Source: Pseudomonadota bacterium (GTDB taxonomy: Bacteria > Pseudomonadota > Alphaproteobacteria > Acetobacterales > Acetobacteraceae). Taken from it: a stretch of 9,532 bases of DNA. Positions within the stretch are counted from its first letter, which is position 1. Each line of letters begins with the position of its first letter. The notes beneath the pieces are model-generated. The model saw nothing but the letters and a program-made list of their open reading frames with translations. It was not told where the DNA came from and made no database searches. Location of the stretch: contig JAKBCB010000112.1 in NCBI GenBank assembly GCA_021808185.1, positions 1-9,532 on the forward strand. Reading direction: 5' to 3'. Below are positions 6,225 to 9,532 of the stretch, one piece after another. The position numbers were made by a program, and so were the translations under genes.

Positions 6225-7226
6225 ATCGCTCCCGAGGCGACAGCCGCCCTCGCCCATGGCGGCCGGCTGACCGAGGCAAGGCGGCTGTTTCCGGGCGCCC
6301 CGGAGCCGTGGGTGGACCTGTCCACCGGCATCAACCCGGTGCCGTACCCGCTGCCCGATCTGTCCCCCGACTGCTTCACCCGCCTGCCCGAACCGGACGC
6401 CGAGCACGCCCTCCGCGCCATCGCCGCGCGCGCTTACGGCGCCGCCGACGCGGCGCTGGTGGCCGCCGCGCCGGGCACGCAGATGCTGATCGACCTGATC
6501 CCCCGCCTATGGCCCGCGCGCGGCGTCGCCGTGCTGGGGCCGACCTATGCCGAGCACGCGCACGCCTGGGCCAAGCAGGGCGCGCGCGTCAGCACGGTCG
6601 GCGCGTTCGACGCCCTGGACGGCGCCGAGGTGGCGGTGGTGGTCAACCCCAACAACCCGGACGGCCAGCGCACGCCGCCAGCCCGCCTGCTGGGGCTGGC
6701 GGACCGGATGGCGGCGCGTGGCGGGCTGTTGCTGGTGGACGAGGCGTTCGCCGACCTCGAAGGCGCCGGGATCGCCGCCGCCCTGCCGCACCCCGGGCTG
6801 ATCGTGCTGCGCTCGTTCGGCAAGACCTACGGCCTCGCCGGCCTGCGGCTCGGCTTCGCGCTGGCCGGGCCGGAGCGGGCGGCGGCGATCCGCGCGGCGC
6901 TGGGGCCATGGGCGGTGTCCGGCCCGGCGCTGGCGATCGGCGCGCGGGCGCTGGCGGATGGCGACTGGCTGGCGGCGACGGCGGCGCGGCTGGCCGCCGA
7001 GTGTCGCGACCTGGATGCGCTGCTGGCGGCCGCCGGCCCGCGCGTGGTCGGCGGGACCAAACTGTTCCGGCTGGCCGAGGGCGACGCGCCGGCGATGTTC
7101 GGCAGGCTCGGGGAGGCCGGCATCTTCGTGCGCCGCTTCGCCGAGCATCCGCGCTGGCTGCGCTTCGGCCTGCCCGGCACGCCGGAGGCGTGGGCGCGGC
7201 TGCGGCGCGTGCTCGTGGCGCGATGA
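6222..7226 (+). CDS. cobC: CobC, PLP-dependent threonine-phosphate decarboxylase-like enzyme
   Basis: CobC belongs to the class I/II aminotransferase fold (the family of Salmonella CobD, the threonine-phosphate decarboxylase). It helps provide the aminopropanol O-phosphate arm that the membrane enzyme CobD attaches. The 334 residues show AHGGRLTEARRLFP (11-24), DLSTGINP (32-39), the cofactor-contacting NPNNPDG (142-148), Asp173 in LLVDEAFAD, which should pair with the pyridine nitrogen, and the PLP Schiff-base Lys201 in SFGKTYGLAGLRLGF. The ATG at 6222 was chosen because homology begins about ten residues later. An upstream frame from 6147 has no CobC similarity and lies over cobD. The gene is divergent from cobD, fitting their joint job, and is the last cobalamin gene in the window. 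Confidence 0.93.
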   Translation: MIAPEATAALAHGGRLTEARRLFPGAPEPWVDLSTGINPVPYPLPDLSPDCFTRLPEPDAEHALRAIAARAYGAADAALVAAAPGTQMLIDLIPRLWPARGVAVLGPTYAEHAHAWAKQGARVSTVGAFDALDGAEVAVVVNPNNPDGQRTPPARLLGLADRMAARGGLLLVDEAFADLEGAGIAAALPHPGLIVLRSFGKTYGLAGLRLGFALAGPERAAAIRAALGPWAVSGPALAIGARALADGDWLAATAARLAAECRDLDALLAAAGPRVVGGTKLFRLAEGDAPAMFGRLGEAGIFVRRFAEHPRWLRFGLPGTPEAWARLRRVLVAR

Positions 7227-7264
7227 CGCGCCCGACCCAGTGCGCGGCCGCGTAGTCCCGCGTC
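7225..7264. terminator. Weak candidate bidirectional terminator between cobC and the lactonase gene
   Basis: The 39-bp gap between the converging cobC and lactonase genes is flanked by the inverted repeat GACGCG (7225-7230) and CGCGTC (7259-7264). It contains the 10-bp palindrome CGCGGCCGCG (7243-7252). Convergent stops are a natural place for a shared terminator, but there is no T-run on either side, and such GC palindromes arise easily by chance in this base composition. Confidence 0.2.
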
Positions 7265-7265
7265 C

Positions 7266-8396
7266 TCAGGCGTACCGCGCCAGTTGCACGCACATCGGCG
7301 TGCCGATGCCCGCGCGATGGCCGGAATCGCTCAGCCGGCCAGTGGTCGCCTCGCGCGCCAGCACGGCAACGGTGTCGGAGTTCTGGTTCGCCACCAGAAG
7401 GAACCGCCCTGCCGGGTCCAGCGAGAATTGCCGGGGCGTGGCGCCAAGGCAGGGCGAATGGCCCACCGGGTCCAGCAGGAAGCTGCCTGCCTCGATGGCG
7501 AAGATCGCAATGCTGTCATGGCCGCGATTGGCGCCATACAGAAACCGCGCGTCGGGCGAGATCCGCACATCCGAACACGTGCTCTCGCCCCGCCAGTCCC
7601 GTGGCAGCGTCGAGACGGTCTGGAACGGCTCCAGCGCGCCGCTGGCCGCGTCCCAGGCGAGGGCGGTGACGCTGCTCTCCAGTTCGTTGATGACATACAC
7701 GCAGTGCCCGGACGGATGGAACGCGAGGTGGCGCGGGCCGCTGCCGGGTGTGAGGCGGACGAACGGCCGCGCCCCGCGCGCAAGCTGCCCGGTGCCGGCG
7801 TTGAAGGCGTTGACCATGATCCGGTCGAGACCGAGATCGGCGACCAGGATGTGGTGATTGTCGGGGCTGGCCAGCGCGCAGTGCGGGTGCGGGCCTTCCT
7901 GGCGGGCGTGGTTCGGCCCGTGGCCCGTGTGCCCGACATGGGCGACCGGCGCGCCGATGCCGCCATCGGCTTCGACCGGATAGACCACCAGCGCCTGCGG
8001 CGGCCGCGCCCCATCCTCGCCCATGCGGTAGTTCGCCACCAGCAGCCAGCGCCCCGTGCGGTCCAGGCTGACATGCGCGGCGATGCTGCCCAGCGTCGGC
8101 TGCTTGTTGATGTAGGTGAGCGTGCCGCTGGAGGGCTCGATGCGGTAGGCGGTGACGGTGCCCTCGTGCCAGCCGTACACTTCGCTGACCGCGTACAGCG
8201 TGCGGCCTGCGGCATCCAGGGTCAGATAGCTCGGGTTGTCGATCCCGCCGGTGCGCGAGAGCGGCGTCAGTTCGCCGCTCTCGGTGTCGAAGCGCAGCAC
8301 GCTGATACCGTCGCCGCGCGCGCCCGGAAAATACGGCGTGGGCCGCGTCAGCGCGCCGACGAAGGCGAGTGTGCGGGCGTTCGCGCCGATGTTCAT
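7266..8396 (-). CDS. Lactonase, seven-bladed beta-propeller family (6-phosphogluconolactonase YbhE-like)
   Basis: This 376-residue protein of the Lactonase (PF10282) family hydrolyses a sugar lactone or a related cyclic ester; the exact substrate cannot be read from the sequence. Propeller repeats run through the whole length, with recurring 'hydrophobic strand, D-x-x-G-R, LLVAN' units (for example LDRTGRWLLVANY at 111-123 and LDPAGRFLLVANQ at 326-338). Segments shared with E. coli YbhE-type Pgl are HPHCALASPDNHHILVADL near 170-188, GPRHLAFHPSG (220-230), VYVINELESSV, CSDVRISPDARFLYGAN and GATPRQFSLD. There is no signal peptide, so it is likely cytoplasmic. The ATG is the first residue before the first propeller strand; a longer open frame upstream reads through the gap and the dioxygenase gene out of frame. 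It follows the dioxygenase gene by 98 bp on the same strand and converges on cobC. A nearby sugar-type dehydrogenase suggests a lactone from sugar oxidation as the substrate. Confidence 0.88.
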   Translation of the reverse strand: MNIGANARTLAFVGALTRPTPYFPGARGDGISVLRFDTESGELTPLSRTGGIDNPSYLTLDAAGRTLYAVSEVYGWHEGTVTAYRIEPSSGTLTYINKQPTLGSIAAHVSLDRTGRWLLVANYRMGEDGARPPQALVVYPVEADGGIGAPVAHVGHTGHGPNHARQEGPHPHCALASPDNHHILVADLGLDRIMVNAFNAGTGQLARGARPFVRLTPGSGPRHLAFHPSGHCVYVINELESSVTALAWDAASGALEPFQTVSTLPRDWRGESTCSDVRISPDARFLYGANRGHDSIAIFAIEAGSFLLDPVGHSPCLGATPRQFSLDPAGRFLLVANQNSDTVAVLAREATTGRLSDSGHRAGIGTPMCVQLARYA

Positions 8397-8494
8397 CCTG
8401 GTTGCCCCCCGAATGGCCGGCAGGTTACGGCGGTGGCGGCGCGTCACGCAATCGCATGTCGGGCGTCGGCGCCGAATATCCCGTCGCGCGCGGC

Positions 8495-9334
8495 TCAGAC
8501 GAAGCCGCGCACCGGCAGGTCCGGCCCGCGTTGCAGCCAGTTGCGCGCCGAGTAGGCGGCACGGGCATCGGTGACATGCAGCGTATAGGCGTGGCGCGAG
8601 ACCGGCGAGCGGTTCGGCGCGCTGTAATGCGGCAGCTTGCCGTGGAACACGACAAGTGTGCCGGTTGTCGCTTCCAGCGGCACCGCCGTGGCGTCCGTGG
8701 GCCATGGCGTCGGGTCGAGCCTTTCCATGTGCGTGGTGTTGCCCGCGCGCACGAAACGCTCGCGCAGCGGCCCGGCATGGCCGCCCGGTTCCACCCACAG
8801 GCAGCCATTGCTCCGGTCGGCATCCTCCAGCGCGAACCAGAATGTCGTCACCGTGATCGGATCGGTCTCGAAGAACGTCGCGTCCTGGTGCCAGCGCACC
8901 TCGCCGCCGATGCCGGGTTGCTTGAAGATATACATGGACTGCCAGATTTGCGGCTCCGCCAGCCCGATCCCGGCCGCGATCCCGGCCAGTCGCGGATCGC
9001 GGGAGAACCGGTCGAACACCGGGTCCAGATCGTGCAGCGCGTGGCCGATCTTGTTGATCGAGAGCGCCTTGGCCTGCCGCAGCGCGCCGGCTTCGTCGAA
9101 CGCCTCCTCCTCGAAGAAACAGCGCACCTTGTCGCCGCTGCTCAGGAAGTCGTCGTCGGTGTGGCGCGCCTGATCGGTGGTGGAGAAGATCGCCCGCGAC
9201 TGGCCCGGGTCGAAGGCTTCCACGATCTCGCCCGCGCGGTCGCGCAGTGCCGCGATGTCCTCGGCACGCTTGAAGCCCGGCAGCACGAGATAGCCGTCCC
9301 GCCGAAACCTGTCTTTCTGGGCGTCGCTGAGCAT
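8495..9334 (-). CDS. Phytanoyl-CoA dioxygenase family protein (PhyH, PHYHD1-like)
   Basis: This 279-residue Fe(II)/2-oxoglutarate-dependent oxygenase belongs to the PhyH family (PF05721). The iron ligands are visible as His149 and Asp151 (WHQDATFF) and His236 (GKLPHYSAPN). Arg247 (SRHAYTLH), 11 residues after the distal histidine, should hold the 2-oxoglutarate carboxylate. The spacings match those of human phytanoyl-CoA hydroxylase. The N-terminus (LSDAQKDRFRRDGYLVLPGF) is standard for the family. The central FALEDADRSNGCLWVEPGGH and the C-terminal ARNWLQRGPDLP recall animal PHYHD1 more than bacterial ectoine or secondary-metabolite hydroxylases. The true substrate is unknown. The start has GGAGG about 9 nt upstream. 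It is divergent from a sugar-type oxidoreductase and precedes the lactonase on the same strand with a 98-bp gap in which I see no clear promoter or terminator. Confidence 0.88.
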   Translation of the reverse strand: MLSDAQKDRFRRDGYLVLPGFKRAEDIAALRDRAGEIVEAFDPGQSRAIFSTTDQARHTDDDFLSSGDKVRCFFEEEAFDEAGALRQAKALSINKIGHALHDLDPVFDRFSRDPRLAGIAAGIGLAEPQIWQSMYIFKQPGIGGEVRWHQDATFFETDPITVTTFWFALEDADRSNGCLWVEPGGHAGPLRERFVRAGNTTHMERLDPTPWPTDATAVPLEATTGTLVVFHGKLPHYSAPNRSPVSRHAYTLHVTDARAAYSARNWLQRGPDLPVRGFV

Positions 9335-9383
9335 CCCTCGTCCTCCCCGTCGGCGCTGGAAACCTGCGGCACCGCCATGGGGG

Positions 9384-9411
9384 TGGTCAAGCCGGCGCCC
9401 AGCCCTAAACT
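9384..9411 (+). promoter_or_regulatory. Possible promoter for the Gfo/Idh/MocA oxidoreductase gene
   Basis: A -35-like TGGTCA (9384-9389) and a -10-like TAAACT (9406-9411) are separated by 16 nt, 28 nt upstream of the ATG at 9440; each matches the consensus at 4 of 6 positions. On the opposite strand nearly the same bases read TTGACC (9385-9390), a good -35 for the divergent dioxygenase gene, but no convincing -10 follows. The call is tentative. Confidence 0.3.
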
Positions 9412-9439
9412 CCGCGCACCTATCGGGAGGGCGACAACA

Positions 9440-9532
9440 ATGGCCAGGCATCGCATCGGCGTCATCGGGTTGGGCAAGATCGCGCAGGACCAGCACCTGC
9501 CGGTGATCGCCGCGAGCGAGCATTTCGCCCTC
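9440..9532 (+). CDS. Gfo/Idh/MocA family oxidoreductase, N-terminal 31 residues (runs off the right edge)
   Basis: Only the first 31 codons are in the window. They encode the beginning of a Rossmann NAD(P)-binding domain, RIGVIGLGKIAQDQHLP, with the dinucleotide-binding pattern G-x-G-x-x-A at Gly10, Gly12 and Ala15. The 'GKIAQDQHLPVIA' continuation is characteristic of Gfo/Idh/MocA sugar dehydrogenases and resembles D-galactose 1-dehydrogenase-like members in Proteobacteria. The substrate cannot be fixed from so little sequence. A GGGAGG ribosome-binding site lies at 9425-9430, 9 nt before the ATG. The gene diverges from the dioxygenase across a 105-bp gap. If it oxidises an aldose to a lactone, the lactonase two genes away would be a natural partner. 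Confidence 0.8.
   Translation, partial: MARHRIGVIGLGKIAQDQHLPVIAASEHFAL

Noticed and set aside
8397..8494. Promoter for the lactonase gene (TTGCGT with TAACCT, 18-nt spacer, minus strand) and a 10-bp palindrome at 8466-8475
   Set aside because: Only three of six consensus positions match in each box, and short palindromes such as TCGGCGCCGA are expected by chance at this GC content; the 98-bp gap holds nothing else I can support.
1..9532. Mobile elements, CRISPR arrays, tRNA or rRNA genes, pseudogenes
   Set aside because: No regularly spaced repeats, transposase motifs, tRNA-like or rRNA-like stretches or frame breaks were seen; all genes have intact frames and similar base composition.

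Overview
The window is very GC-rich, by eye around 70%, and its genes are packed tightly with frequent 4-nt overlaps. Seven of its ten genes belong to the aerobic (late cobalt insertion) pathway of cobalamin synthesis. Gene names follow the Pseudomonas denitrificans scheme (CobN, CobO, CobP, CobQ, CobC, CobD). The protein sequences and the cobW-cobN and cobP-cobO-cobQ arrangement suggest an alphaproteobacterium, possibly in the Rhodospirillales/Acetobacteraceae range. That placement is an inference from style, not a proof.

Left part, minus strand (1-2607): a cobalamin riboswitch (2435-2607) is followed by a strongly foldable leader (2298-2434). Next comes an operon of a small cysteine-rich DUF1636 protein, cobW and the first 296 codons of cobN, whose remainder lies beyond the left edge. 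All three concern metal handling: CobN is the large subunit of the ATP-dependent cobaltochelatase, CobW a putative GTP-dependent metallochaperone, and DUF1636 a predicted metal- or iron-sulfur-binding protein. The riboswitch should switch this cobalt branch off when adenosylcobalamin is plentiful.

Middle, plus strand (2655-5214): cobP, cobO and cobQ overlap each other by 4 nt and form a tight operon running away from the riboswitch. CobO adenosylates the corrinoid, CobQ amidates adenosylcobyrinic acid a,c-diamide to adenosylcobyric acid, and CobP phosphorylates and guanylylates adenosylcobinamide. cobD (minus) runs into cobQ tail to tail with a 17-nt overlap. cobC (plus) diverges from cobD, and the two ATG codons interlock in a single CATG. 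CobC and CobD make and attach the aminopropanol-type arm, so they link the products of CobQ and CobP.

Right part (7227-9532): the cobalamin genes end and a different set begins. It holds a cytoplasmic seven-bladed beta-propeller lactonase of the YbhE type (minus), a phytanoyl-CoA dioxygenase family enzyme resembling animal PHYHD1 (minus), and the first 31 codons of a Gfo/Idh/MocA sugar-type oxidoreductase (plus, divergent). The lactonase and the oxidoreductase could act in sequence in non-phosphorylative sugar oxidation, which is an inference.

I found no tRNA, rRNA, insertion sequence, phage gene, CRISPR array or broken gene. I also found no clearly new system. The items most worth a second look are the structured leader behind the riboswitch, the DUF1636 protein locked into the cobalt-insertion operon, the interlocked cobC/cobD starts and the PHYHD1-like dioxygenase.
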